Shown: positions 28,563 to 36,207 of the stretch, piece after piece
Position numbering within the stretch: position 1 is the stretch's first letter
Layout of the letters: each line of letters starts with the position of its first letter
Origin: Shimwellia blattae DSM 4481 = NBRC 105725
GTDB taxonomy: Bacteria; Pseudomonadota; Gammaproteobacteria; Enterobacterales; Enterobacteriaceae
Reading direction: 5' to 3'
DNA length: 64,000 bases
Assembly: GCF_000262305.1 (NCBI RefSeq)
Contig: NC_017910.1
Coordinates: 558,001 to 622,000, forward strand
Notes under the pieces: model-generated
Told to the model about the DNA's origin: nothing
The model's input: the letters and a program-made list of their open reading frames with translations, nothing else
The model's database searches: none
Program-made: the position numbers and the translations under genes

Positions 28563-29537
28563 ATGGAAGAATTAGTGGCCCATAGTGTAAAGCATTATGT
28601 CTCTGATCTACACCTGTGTACCGGGTTTGGCTGCTGGTGGCGCCGGGCCGGTATTCTGGAGGCGGCACCGCTGGTTTTCCCCGAACCAGCGGCGCTGCTG
28701 GCCGGCTGGCTGACACCCCAGCAGCAGCTGCGCTTTGAGCGCGACCGGCAGCTGGATTTTGCCGTAACGCTTGCCTGTGGCCAGCGCCTGCGGGCCAATG
28801 CGTTTCGCCAGCGGCTGGGGGTCTCCCTGGCGCTGCGTATTCTGCCCAGACACTGCCCGTCGCTGGCAACGCTGGCGCCCCCCGCAGCCCTGGAGGGGGC
28901 CTTGTCCCGGCACAGCGGGATCCTGCTGGTGACCGGGGCGACCGGCAGCGGTAAGTCTACCAGCCTGGCGGCGATGGTGGGGTGGCTGGCGCAGCAGGGG
29001 CGCCATATTGTGTGCCTTGAAGATCCGCTGGAGTACCTGCACCCGCCCGGGAATGGCCTGGTACAACAGCGGGAGATAGGCGAGCATTGCCTGTCATTCA
29101 GTGACGGGCTGCGCGCGGCCCTGCGTGAAGATCCGGATGTCATCCTGCTGGGTGAGCTACGGGACGCAGAAACCATCCGCCTGGCGCTGACGGCGGCAGA
29201 GACCGGCCACCTGGTGCTGGGCACCCTGCATACCCGTGGTGCCTGTCAGGCGGTTTCGCGGCTGGTGGATGTCTTCCCGGATGCGGGGAAAGATGTTGTG
29301 CGGGCACAGCTGGCAGAGAGCCTGTGTGCCGTGCTGGCCCAGCGCCTGGTGGCCGCCCGGGCAGGGGGGCGGGTGGCGCTGTTTGAACTGCTGCTGAATA
29401 CCACGGCGGTGGCAAACCTTATCCGCGAGGGGAAAACCCACCAGTTGCCCGGCATCCTGCAGACCGGGCGCGGGGTCGGGATGCAGAACTTCGCCCACAG
29501 CCTGGCAGAGCGCCAGGCGGCGGGGGAGCTGGCATAG
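28563..29537 (+). CDS. yggR: PilT-like ATPase YggR
   Basis: Member of the type II/IV secretion ATPase family, resembling the pilus-retraction motor PilT, but not linked here to other pilus genes. The 324-residue product has a Walker A VTGATGSGKST near 134, an Asp box around DPDVILLGELRDAETI near 195 and TAAETGHLVLGTLHT. The start was placed at 28563 (MEELVAHSVKHYVSDLHLC), matching E. coli MNMEEIVALSVKH; ATGs at 28554 and 28545 are alternatives. Confidence 0.9.
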   Translation: MEELVAHSVKHYVSDLHLCTGFGCWWRRAGILEAAPLVFPEPAALLAGWLTPQQQLRFERDRQLDFAVTLACGQRLRANAFRQRLGVSLALRILPRHCPSLATLAPPAALEGALSRHSGILLVTGATGSGKSTSLAAMVGWLAQQGRHIVCLEDPLEYLHPPGNGLVQQREIGEHCLSFSDGLRAALREDPDVILLGELRDAETIRLALTAAETGHLVLGTLHTRGACQAVSRLVDVFPDAGKDVVRAQLAESLCAVLAQRLVAARAGGRVALFELLLNTTAVANLIREGKTHQLPGILQTGRGVGMQNFAHSLAERQAAGELA

Positions 29538-29547
29538 CCTGCGGGGC

Positions 29548-29967
29548 TCAGGGGTGCTGTTCGAACCAGCTTTCCAGGATAACCACGGCAGAGGCGGAAT
29601 CCACGCTGCCTTTGTCCAGCGCCCGGAAGCCGCCCTGTTCAAACAGCCCGGCCCGGGCTTCCACGGTGGTTAAGCGCTCGTCGTGCAGGGTGACGCTCAC
29701 CCCGAAACGCCCGTGGAGGCGGTTGGCAAATTTCCGGGCCCGGCCGGTCAGCGGCTGTTCGCTGCCGTCCATATTCAGCGGCAGCCCGACGATAATATCA
29801 TCCGGCTGCCACTCTTTAAGCAGGCGCTCCACGGCGTTCCAGTCCGGTGTGCCGTCTCTGGCTTTGAGCGCGTGCAGCGGGCGGGCGGTGCCGGTAATGC
29901 GCTGGCCAATGGCCACGCCTATGCTCTTAGTACCAAAGTCAAAAGCCAGTGAAGTGCCGCTACTCAT
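29548..29967 (-). CDS. ruvX: Holliday junction resolvase-like / pre-16S rRNA nuclease
   Basis: RNase H-fold protein (YqgF) required for processing of the 16S rRNA 5' end. The 139 residues begin AFDFGTKSIGVAIGQ, the conserved acidic-glycine start of the fold, with further motifs VGLPLNMDGSE and HDERLTTVEA. It overlaps the end of yqgE by one base, and the two form a conserved pair. Confidence 0.95.
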   Translation of the reverse strand: MSSGTSLAFDFGTKSIGVAIGQRITGTARPLHALKARDGTPDWNAVERLLKEWQPDDIIVGLPLNMDGSEQPLTGRARKFANRLHGRFGVSVTLHDERLTTVEARAGLFEQGGFRALDKGSVDSASAVVILESWFEQHP

Positions 29968-30530
29968 CAGGCGTGTCCTGCATCAACGGGCATATTGTGA
30001 ATATCAATGCCAATCAGTTTAGCCGCTTCGCGCCAGCGATCGGCAATCGGGGTTTTAAAGAGAATATTGAGGTCTGCCGGTGCCGTCAGCCAGGCGTTAT
30101 CCAGGATCTCCTGCTCCAGCTGGCCCCGCTGCCAGGAGGCGTAACCCAGGGCCACCAGAATATGCTCTGGCTGTTTGTCGGTGCCGATGGTTTCAAGCAC
30201 ATCCCGGGAGGTGGTCACGATAGTATTATCAGAGATACGGATGCTGGCGCTGAATATATCCGGTGGCGTATGGAGGATAAAACCGCGATCCTCTGCCAGC
30301 GGGCCGCCCACGAAGACTGGCTTGTCCAGCCGGGCTTCTGGATCACGCAACGCGGGATCAATTTTCAGCTTATCCAGCACTTCCCGGACATTGAGCCCTT
30401 CCAGCGGCTTGTTGATAATCAGCCCCATGGCGCCGTCTTCATTGTATTCGCAGATATAAACCACCGTGCGTCTGAACAGTGGATCCCGGAGACCGGGCAT
30501 GGCAATCAGAAAGTGGTGCTGTAAATTCAT
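29967..30530 (-). CDS. yqgE: UPF0301 family protein YqgE
   Basis: Conserved protein of unknown function, nearly always next to ruvX. The 187-residue product starts MNLQHHFLIAMPGLRDPLFRRTVVYICEHN-like and contains GAMGLIINKPL and GGPLAEDRGFILH; the last 40 residues are almost identical to E. coli. The ATG at 30530 gives the E. coli start; a TTG two codons upstream (30536) is possible. Confidence 0.93.
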   Translation of the reverse strand: MNLQHHFLIAMPGLRDPLFRRTVVYICEYNEDGAMGLIINKPLEGLNVREVLDKLKIDPALRDPEARLDKPVFVGGPLAEDRGFILHTPPDIFSASIRISDNTIVTTSRDVLETIGTDKQPEHILVALGYASWQRGQLEQEILDNAWLTAPADLNILFKTPIADRWREAAKLIGIDIHNMPVDAGHA

Positions 30531-30616
30531 TGTCAAAGTCAGGGGTTCCCGGTTAGAAACGATGGCCCAGTATGGAGGGAAAGTGCGCCGGTGTCACTGA
30601 GCCCGGCGCGTGAATA

Positions 30617-30640
30617 AGGGGTGGGGCTACCCACCCCGGC
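30617..30640 (-). terminator. Probable terminator of gshB
   Basis: On the minus strand GGGGTGGG / CCCACCCC forms a stem with a TAG loop followed by CTTATTC, just past the gshB stop. The T run is short. Confidence 0.5.
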
Positions 30641-30643
30641 GGC

Positions 30644-31591
30644 TTATTTTGCCAGGCGGCGCTCGATGGCGTCCATCAGCATGCCGGTGATAGAGATCGG
30701 GAATTGCGCCTCGATTTCCCGTACACAGGTGGGGCTGGTGACGTTTATCTCAGTCAGACGATCGCCAATGATATCCAGGCCCACGAAGATAAGCCCTTTT
30801 TGCTTCAGCACGGGGGCGACCCGGCGGGCAATGGCCCAGTCGCTTTCGGTCAGCGGGCGCGGCTCGCCCCGGCCACCGGCGGCCAGGTTACCACGGGTCT
30901 CCCCCCCTTGCGGGATACGCGCCAGGCAGTAAGGCACGGGCTCCCCGTCGACCACCAGCACGCGCTTGTCGCCGTCTTTAATGGCTGGCAGATAGTTCTG
31001 AGCCATACAGTAGCGGGTGCCAAGGGCGGTCAGGGTTTCGCCAATGACCGGCAGGTTAGGATCCCCGGCTTTCACCCGGAAAATAGACGAGCCGCCCATA
31101 CCATCCAGCGGTTTGAGGATGATATCGCCATGTTTTTCATAAAACGCTTTGAGCTGCGCTTTGTTGCGGGTCACCAGGGTGTCCGGGGTGAGATCCGCAA
31201 ACCAGGCGGTGAACAGTTTTTCGTTACAGTCGCGCAGGCTCTGGGGTTTGTTGACAATCAGTGTGCCTTTATCTTCCGCGCGCTCCAGAATATAGGTGGC
31301 GTAGATAAATTCCGTGTCGAACGGCGGATCTTTACGCATCAGGATCACGTCAAGGTCACCCAGCGCCATATCCTGCTCAGTGCCAAACTCGTACCACTTG
31401 TCGTAATTCTGCTCAACGCTGACCAGACGGGTGCGGGCCCGGGCTTCGCCCTGGGTCAGGTAGAGGTCAGACATCTCCATATAGTGCAGCTCATAGCCGC
31501 GGCGCTGGGCTTCCAGCAGCATCGCGAAGCTGGTGTCTTTTTTGATATTGATAGTCGCAATGGGATCCATCACGATACCGAGCTTAATCAT
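30644..31591 (-). CDS. gshB: Glutathione synthetase
   Basis: Second step of glutathione synthesis: gamma-glutamylcysteine plus glycine and ATP. ATP-grasp enzyme of 315 residues (E. coli 316) with MDPIATINIKKDTSFAML at the start, the glycine-rich ATP loop KPLDGMGGSSIF near 160, ARIPQGGETRGNLAAGG near 225 and TEINVTSPTC near 280. rsmE lies 33 bp upstream on the same strand, so the two are probably co-transcribed. Confidence 0.97.
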   Translation of the reverse strand: MIKLGIVMDPIATINIKKDTSFAMLLEAQRRGYELHYMEMSDLYLTQGEARARTRLVSVEQNYDKWYEFGTEQDMALGDLDVILMRKDPPFDTEFIYATYILERAEDKGTLIVNKPQSLRDCNEKLFTAWFADLTPDTLVTRNKAQLKAFYEKHGDIILKPLDGMGGSSIFRVKAGDPNLPVIGETLTALGTRYCMAQNYLPAIKDGDKRVLVVDGEPVPYCLARIPQGGETRGNLAAGGRGEPRPLTESDWAIARRVAPVLKQKGLIFVGLDIIGDRLTEINVTSPTCVREIEAQFPISITGMLMDAIERRLAK

Positions 31592-31624
31592 GGTTATTCT
31601 CCTGTAGCGCCTGGTTAGCAGGCC

Positions 31625-32356
31625 TTAGCCCAGATCGCCAAACCGCACCTGAAGGGCGGTAATAGCGGTGAGTGCAGTCGTCTCGGTGCGCAGAACCCGT
31701 GGCCCGAGCAGAATATCGGTAAACTGATATTTTGCCGTCATGGCGATTTCGTCCGCCGACAGGCCACCTTCCGGGCCGATCAGCAGGCGCACCTGCTCCA
31801 CGGGCTGGGGCAGGGTATTGATACTCTGGTGGGCTCTGGGGTGTAAATTGAGCTTCAGCCCCGTGGTCTCTTCTGCACACCACTGTTCTAAATTCATCAC
31901 CGGGCGAATGTCCGGAATGCGGTTGCGGCCGCACTGTTCGCAGGCGGCAATGGCGATTTTCTGCCACTGCTGGCGTTTTTTCTCCAGCCGTTCGGCATCC
32001 AGTTTTACGCCGCAACGTTCGGAAAACAGCGGGGTAATGACGTTGACCCCCAGCTCAATGGATTTCTGAATGGTGAACTCCATTTTTTCACCACGGGACA
32101 TGACCTGGCCCAGGTGGATATGCAGGGGCGACTCGCGATCGTCCACTTCACCACTGAGCACCTGCACCTGCACCCGTTTTTTATCTGCCTGGACAATTTC
32201 AGCGTTAAATATCTGGTTACTGCCATCAAATAGCTGAATTGCCTGGCCCGGGCCCATACGCAGCACGCGGGCGACATGGCCTGCGGCGTCATCGCTCAGT
32301 GCCAGTTGCTGACCCTGGGTTACCGGGGCCGGGTGGTAAATACGGGGAATGCGCAT
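31625..32356 (-). CDS. rsmE: 16S rRNA m3U1498 methyltransferase
   Basis: SAM-dependent SPOUT-fold enzyme that methylates U1498 of 16S rRNA. The 243-residue protein opens MRIPRIYHPAPV and shows the trefoil-knot motifs LLIGPEGGLSADEIA near 195 and LGPRVLRTETTALTAI near 220. Length equals E. coli RsmE. Confidence 0.96.
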   Translation of the reverse strand: MRIPRIYHPAPVTQGQQLALSDDAAGHVARVLRMGPGQAIQLFDGSNQIFNAEIVQADKKRVQVQVLSGEVDDRESPLHIHLGQVMSRGEKMEFTIQKSIELGVNVITPLFSERCGVKLDAERLEKKRQQWQKIAIAACEQCGRNRIPDIRPVMNLEQWCAEETTGLKLNLHPRAHQSINTLPQPVEQVRLLIGPEGGLSADEIAMTAKYQFTDILLGPRVLRTETTALTAITALQVRFGDLG

Positions 32357-32459
32357 CGGGTTCGTTATCCGTCAGGGCCGGCGGTGGCCGCCAGCCTGTT
32401 AAACATGTGCGCTAGTGTAGGTTAGCTCTTTTGCCTGTGGCAAGCCCGCCGCACCAGGA

Positions 32460-33197
32460 TCAGCGCTGCAGGGCCGTGAGGATCCCGACCGGGGGCCGCC
32501 GGGCGCAGGCCTTCTGCACATAAGGGTTGTGGTTGCCCTGAAGTGCGGCGATCCGACCGTCGCGCTTACACTCCCACGGGGTGACCGGGTACTGTCTATC
32601 CCAGGCGGTAAACAACTGTGTCTGCTGGCGCGACAGGCGCAGCTGATAGCGGTCACGCATATAGAAATAGGTGCGGGCAATGGCGCCTCTGGCCCGTGGC
32701 GGGGGCTCGGCCATTCTGGCTTTAAAATCGACTTTCATTTCGCAGCGCCCGTACTGGCGCTCTCCGCCGTGCCACTGGCTGTACATGAAATTGCCCCGAT
32801 CCCCATTCACCTCGCCCACCGCAGGCTGCAGATTGTGCATATCGCTTTCCATCTGGCGATACAGGGGATCCCGGGCGCAGTTTTTGCGCCCGCCATCCTG
32901 CCAGCACTGGCGCTGGTTGCCAAATTGCCAGGCGGGCACCACATGTTCCCACTCGACCCGGCTGGCGCGGCCGGGGTTTTTGCGCACCTGATACCCGCAG
33001 GATCGCAGGTCAATATGTCCTTTTTTCCCCTGCCAGGTAATTTTACAACCGCAGTAAAAATCCCCCGGGACATCGGCATTGACTTTAACGCCTGCGGCTT
33101 TTGCCCGGGAGAAGGAGTGGATCCCGGCAGCGGTGGCGCTACCGGTCACCAGCGCCGGGATAAGTACCCCCGCCGCCAGCATAAATTTGCGAGCCAT
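32460..33197 (-). CDS. endA: Periplasmic DNA-specific endonuclease I
   Basis: Broad double-strand DNase in the periplasm. Signal peptide spans residues 1 to about 23 (MLAAGVLIPALVTGSATAAG). The beta-beta-alpha metal nuclease motif is EWEHVVPAWQFG near 83, followed by MESDMHNLQPAVGEVNGDRGNF. Eight or more Cys suggest several disulfides, fitting export. The 245 residues are ten longer than E. coli EndA, with the extra length at the C-terminus (KACARRPPVGILTALQR). Confidence 0.95.
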   Translation of the reverse strand: MARKFMLAAGVLIPALVTGSATAAGIHSFSRAKAAGVKVNADVPGDFYCGCKITWQGKKGHIDLRSCGYQVRKNPGRASRVEWEHVVPAWQFGNQRQCWQDGGRKNCARDPLYRQMESDMHNLQPAVGEVNGDRGNFMYSQWHGGERQYGRCEMKVDFKARMAEPPPRARGAIARTYFYMRDRYQLRLSRQQTQLFTAWDRQYPVTPWECKRDGRIAALQGNHNPYVQKACARRPPVGILTALQR

Positions 33198-33283
33198 CTT
33201 CCAGTTCCCTGCTAAACGTGAAGCGAAAAACTACCGGAGACAGGCCCCGGTTGCAACCGTTAGCGGGAAAATAGCCTGATAAT

Positions 33284-33793
33284 TCAGCTTGTTGTCTGAT
33301 CGGGTAACAGGATATCGCCACAATGGACACAGCGGTACTGGCTTTCCCCGCGCAGGACGCGGTTGTGGCGGCGCACTGTCAGCATGTGCTGCTGGCAACG
33401 GCAGCGGTAGGGGAAGCTCTTCTGGCGTACAGAGGCGGTGGCGAACTGGTGGGTGCGCCGGGCGGGCACGCCGAGCACGGTTTCCATCATCCACTTCCAC
33501 TCTTTACCGTGGGGGGCGACCCGGCCAAACACGGTCCACACCAGCAGGTGGGCCAGTTCGTGGGGCACCACTTCGTCAATAAATGCCTGCTGGTTTTCCA
33601 GCAGTAGCACCGGGTTGAGGCGGATTTCGTTGCGCTCCGGCCAGGCGGTTCCGGCGGCCATACCGCGCTGCTGCCAGGTGACTACCGGTTCGGCAAACTC
33701 CTGGTGAAAGTGGGCGCGGGCTTGTTGCAGGTGGTGGCGCAGGCTGTTCATGACGGCCTGCACCAGCGCAATAGGGATTCGTGGGGTTTTCAT
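33284..33793 (-). CDS. sprT: SprT family metalloprotein
   Basis: SprT-like domain protein related to eukaryotic DNA-protein crosslink protease Spartan; role in enterics unclear. It has the zinc-protease motif VPHELAHLLVW near residue 78 and a C-terminal zinc ribbon with CxC near 135 and CVHCGD near 158. The frame continues upstream to 33985, but the ATG at 33793 matches the E. coli start MKTSRLPIAIQQAVM. 169 residues. The 642 bp before galP is much longer than the E. coli gap. Confidence 0.94.
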   Translation of the reverse strand: MKTPRIPIALVQAVMNSLRHHLQQARAHFHQEFAEPVVTWQQRGMAAGTAWPERNEIRLNPVLLLENQQAFIDEVVPHELAHLLVWTVFGRVAPHGKEWKWMMETVLGVPARRTHQFATASVRQKSFPYRCRCQQHMLTVRRHNRVLRGESQYRCVHCGDILLPDQTTS

Positions 33794-33878
33794 GGCCGTT
33801 GAGCATAAGAGCAGCCGGGGCCGCTGGCAAGGGGCGGCGGTATATTTGGTGGGTATATACCCGGTGCATCCGCGCCGG

Positions 33879-34389
33879 GCCATAAAAAAGGTTCTTCTGG
33901 CTGCCATCCTGGCAGCCAGTCCTTGAGCCGCACCTGCGTTTCCGCCGATTGCCTTTATGCGGGGGTTTAACACCCTCGCGGTCATTAACTGGCATTCAGC
34001 GGCATTTCAGCCCCTGAAACTGTTTTGTTTTACCGCAGGGGTTTTCCAGTCCCGCGTAAAAGAAACTGGCGGCGCGAAGCTGAAAAGACCAGGGGTGGCG
34101 GCCCGGATGGCCGCCACAGGGAGGGCTGAGACAGGATGTCGAATCCCGACCGGACCGCAGGATTAAGGCGCAGCAGAGCGTATCGCGTCAGCGACAGTTT
34201 CCCCGCGGGCCGGGGGTATCCCTAAAGGGGAATCGGCATTCCCCTTTAGGACGCGACCAGGTTCAGGTGCAACAGAGAAATACCGGTGCTCGGGGAGCGG
34301 AACCCGTTCACCGGGCGTTCATATGCCCGAACCTGAAGCGGGAGAGAATCGCCATTCTCACAAACCACTCGCGCGGAGCCATAAAAAAG
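33879..34389. repeat. 12-bp direct repeats bounding the sprT-galP intergenic insert
   Basis: GCCATAAAAAAG occurs at 33879-33890 and again at 34378-34389. The right copy is the U-tract of the galP terminator read on the opposite strand. The left copy sits next to a separate hairpin (TGGCTGCCA / TGGCAGCCA, 33898-33918) with a 9-nt spacer. The pair brackets about 487 bp that contain the structured RNA-like segment. Six of the twelve bases are A, so chance cannot be ruled out. Confidence 0.5.
34079..34338 (+). ncRNA. Orphan omega-RNA/HEARO-like structured element, no IscB gene
   Basis: No protein gene is credible here, but the plus strand is densely structured. A 9-bp stem GTGGCGGCC / GGCCGCCAC (34095-34117) runs straight into ACAGGGAGGGCTGAGACA, then GACCGGACCGCAGG. 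A CCCCG/CGGGG-type hairpin follows near 34200, then a perfect 12-bp stem CCTAAAGGGGAA / TTCCCCTTTAGG (34221-34250). CAGGTTC (34258) pairs with GAACCTG (34329) around two more hairpins. From memory, the IscB omega RNA of OgeuIscB has the same order: stem, ACAGG, CTGAGACA, then GACCGGACGCA. The similarity is local and no covariance test was possible. No IscB-like reading frame lies downstream; galP converges. An uncharacterised sRNA is the alternative. Confidence 0.5.
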
Positions 34390-34410
34390 CCCCGCGTGGT
34401 AACGCGGGGC
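34383..34410 (-). terminator. Terminator of galP
   Basis: On the minus strand GCCCCGCGT / ACGCGGGGC with a TACC loop is followed by TTTTTTATGG, 25 bp after the galP stop. Confidence 0.85.
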
Positions 34411-34435
34411 GAAGGGCAATGCTCAGAAGCGAATA

Positions 34436-35830
34436 TTAGTTATGCAGGCCGATTTCACGTAACGGGCGGCCTTTCATCAGGTTGCGTTCAATATGCTCCA
34501 GAGAGACATGTTTTGTCTCCGGCACCAGCCACAGGGTCAGGCCAATAAACAGCAGGTTCAGCGCGGCGTATACCCAGAAGGTGTTGGCGCTGCCCAGGTT
34601 GTTGAGCATGGTCAGGAAGGTGGCCCCGACAATCATATTCGCCACCCAGTTAGTGGCGGTAGAGCAGGTGATACCAAAATCGCGGCCTTTCAGCGGCTGA
34701 ATTTCAGAGCACAGTACCCAAATCAGCGGACCGGCGCTCATGGCGAAACCGATAATGAACATCAGCAGCATGGCAACGGCAACGTACTGAGCCGTGGCGG
34801 AGTGAATACCCACATGCATCATAGTGCCGAGGGTGCCCATACCAACCGCCATCACCATAAAGCCGAGGATAAGGGTGGGTTTACGGCCCCAGCGATCCAC
34901 CAGACCGATGGCGATAAAGGTAGCCAGCACGTTAGTCAGCCCCACGATAACCGTCCCCCACATCTGTTCTGTGGTGTTGGCATAACCCGCCAGCTGGAAG
35001 ATTTTCGGCGCGTAATACATGATGACGTTCATCCCGGTAAACTGCTGCATGACCTGCAACAGCACCCCGAGGAAGACCGCCCGGCGGAAGTTGCTGTTCT
35101 CTTTAAACAGTGACCAGCCGCTCTGTTTGACTTTCAGGCTTTCGCGGATCTCGTCCAGCTCGCGGCGGGCCTCTTCACTGCTGTCGCGCAGGCCAAGCAG
35201 TACCCGCTCGGCGTCGTGGAAGCGGTGCTTGGCGGCAAACCAGCGCGGGCTGTCCGGCAGGAAGAACACCCCAATCAGCAGCAGCACCGCCGGGATAATA
35301 ATCACGCCCAGCATCCAGCGCCACGCGCCGGAATAGCTGAATGCGGTATCGGAAAGATACGCCGCCAGGATGCCGATGGTTATCATCAGCTGGTACATGG
35401 AGATCATACTGCCGCGGATCTTCTCCGGGGCGATTTCAGACAGGTAAAGCGGCGCGGTATACGACGCCACACCCACCGCCAGGCCCAGCAGCACGCGGGC
35501 AACAATCAGGATCTCCGGGTTGGGCGCAAAGGCGGAAAACAGAGAGCCGACCACAAACAGGATAGCGCCGATCATCAGGCTGTATTTGCGGCCCAGTTTA
35601 AACGACATCCAGCCACTGACCACGGCCCCCACGGCGGCACCGAACATCATGGAGCTGACCACCCACTCCTGCTGGTGGGCGGTAATCTGGAACTCATCGG
35701 CGATAAACGGCAGCGCACCGGCCACGACGCCGATATCCAGACCAAATAACAATCCGGCCAGCGCGGCCAGAAAACAGACAAAAAATGTCATGGTTTTGTT
35801 GGAACGTTTTGTGGATCGATTGTCAGGCAT
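34436..35830 (-). CDS. galP: Galactose:proton symporter GalP
   Basis: Inner-membrane sugar/H+ symporter of the MFS sugar-porter family, carrying galactose and glucose. 464 residues, equal to E. coli GalP, with twelve hydrophobic segments. Family motifs are present: DRWGRKP-type loops (GLVDRWGRKPTLI near 320), PDSPRWF near 210, PETKHVSLEHIERN near 440. The start was set at 35830, after GGAGGGTGTG; the open frame runs further upstream without a ribosome site. CRP and GalR sites lie upstream. Confidence 0.96.
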   Translation of the reverse strand: MPDNRSTKRSNKTMTFFVCFLAALAGLLFGLDIGVVAGALPFIADEFQITAHQQEWVVSSMMFGAAVGAVVSGWMSFKLGRKYSLMIGAILFVVGSLFSAFAPNPEILIVARVLLGLAVGVASYTAPLYLSEIAPEKIRGSMISMYQLMITIGILAAYLSDTAFSYSGAWRWMLGVIIIPAVLLLIGVFFLPDSPRWFAAKHRFHDAERVLLGLRDSSEEARRELDEIRESLKVKQSGWSLFKENSNFRRAVFLGVLLQVMQQFTGMNVIMYYAPKIFQLAGYANTTEQMWGTVIVGLTNVLATFIAIGLVDRWGRKPTLILGFMVMAVGMGTLGTMMHVGIHSATAQYVAVAMLLMFIIGFAMSAGPLIWVLCSEIQPLKGRDFGITCSTATNWVANMIVGATFLTMLNNLGSANTFWVYAALNLLFIGLTLWLVPETKHVSLEHIERNLMKGRPLREIGLHN

Positions 35831-35898
35831 CACACCCTCCGGCAGCCGCAACGGGAAATTTGGATGAGTGAAGCATAAGAGAGGCCACTGCAAAAAGA

Positions 35899-35914
35899 TG
35901 TGATAGTTATCACG
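35899..35914 (-). promoter_or_regulatory. CRP binding site upstream of galP
   Basis: TGTGA-N6-TCACG, one base from the TGTGA-N6-TCACA consensus, centred about 76 bp before the galP start codon. Confidence 0.7.
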
Positions 35915-35915
35915 C

Positions 35916-35935
35916 AAGTGTAATCGATTACACTT
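35916..35935 (-). promoter_or_regulatory. GalR/GalS operator of galP
   Basis: A perfect 20-bp palindrome, AAGTGTAATCGATTACACTT, fitting the GalR/GalS consensus GTGnAAnCGnTTnCAC. It adjoins the CRP site, the arrangement known at E. coli gal promoters. Confidence 0.8.
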
Positions 35936-36100
35936 AGTTGTAATACCCCGGTAGTAGTGCAGTACGCGATATCAATGGCTTATCGTGATTTTTTTATGGG
36001 CAGTTTGCCTGAATATCCCTGCGGTACGGCTGGTTTACGGCAATGCGTTTTCGGGTTGCAGAAGTTAATGACGGGTACATCACAGTTTAATACAGGGGGA

Positions 36101-36116
36101 GTGTAATCGGTTCCAT
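36101..36116. promoter_or_regulatory. Second GalR-like operator between galP and metK
   Basis: GTGTAATCGGTTCCAT matches all but the last base of GTGnAAnCGnTTnCAC. It lies about 183 bp beyond the perfect operator, a distance compatible with repression by DNA looping. Apart from these sites and a possible metK hairpin, nothing else was recognised in the 377-bp galP-metK gap. Confidence 0.5.
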
Positions 36117-36172
36117 ATACCTGGCAATACGGCAGCAAACAGGGGAGGAGTAGCGTCACAAACGGGGAAACA

Positions 36173-36191
36173 GGCCCGGCAGTGCCGGGCC
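36173..36191 (-). terminator. Possible terminator of metK
   Basis: GGCCCGGC / GCCGGGCC hairpin 17 bp past the metK stop; on the minus strand it is followed by TGTTTCCCCGTTTG, a poor U-tract. Confidence 0.4.
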
Positions 36192-36207
36192 CGGAAGGTG
36201 TGAGGGT

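Noticed and set aside
34119..34190. CTGAGA motif read as a TPP riboswitch
   Set aside because: The rest of the Thi-box (ACCTGATC and GGnTAATnCC order) is missing, and no thiamine gene lies downstream on this strand.
34267..34548. 93-codon plus-strand frame overlapping the galP end, possible IscB remnant
   Set aside because: No IscB motifs, no ribosome site, and it runs through the galP terminator and coding end.
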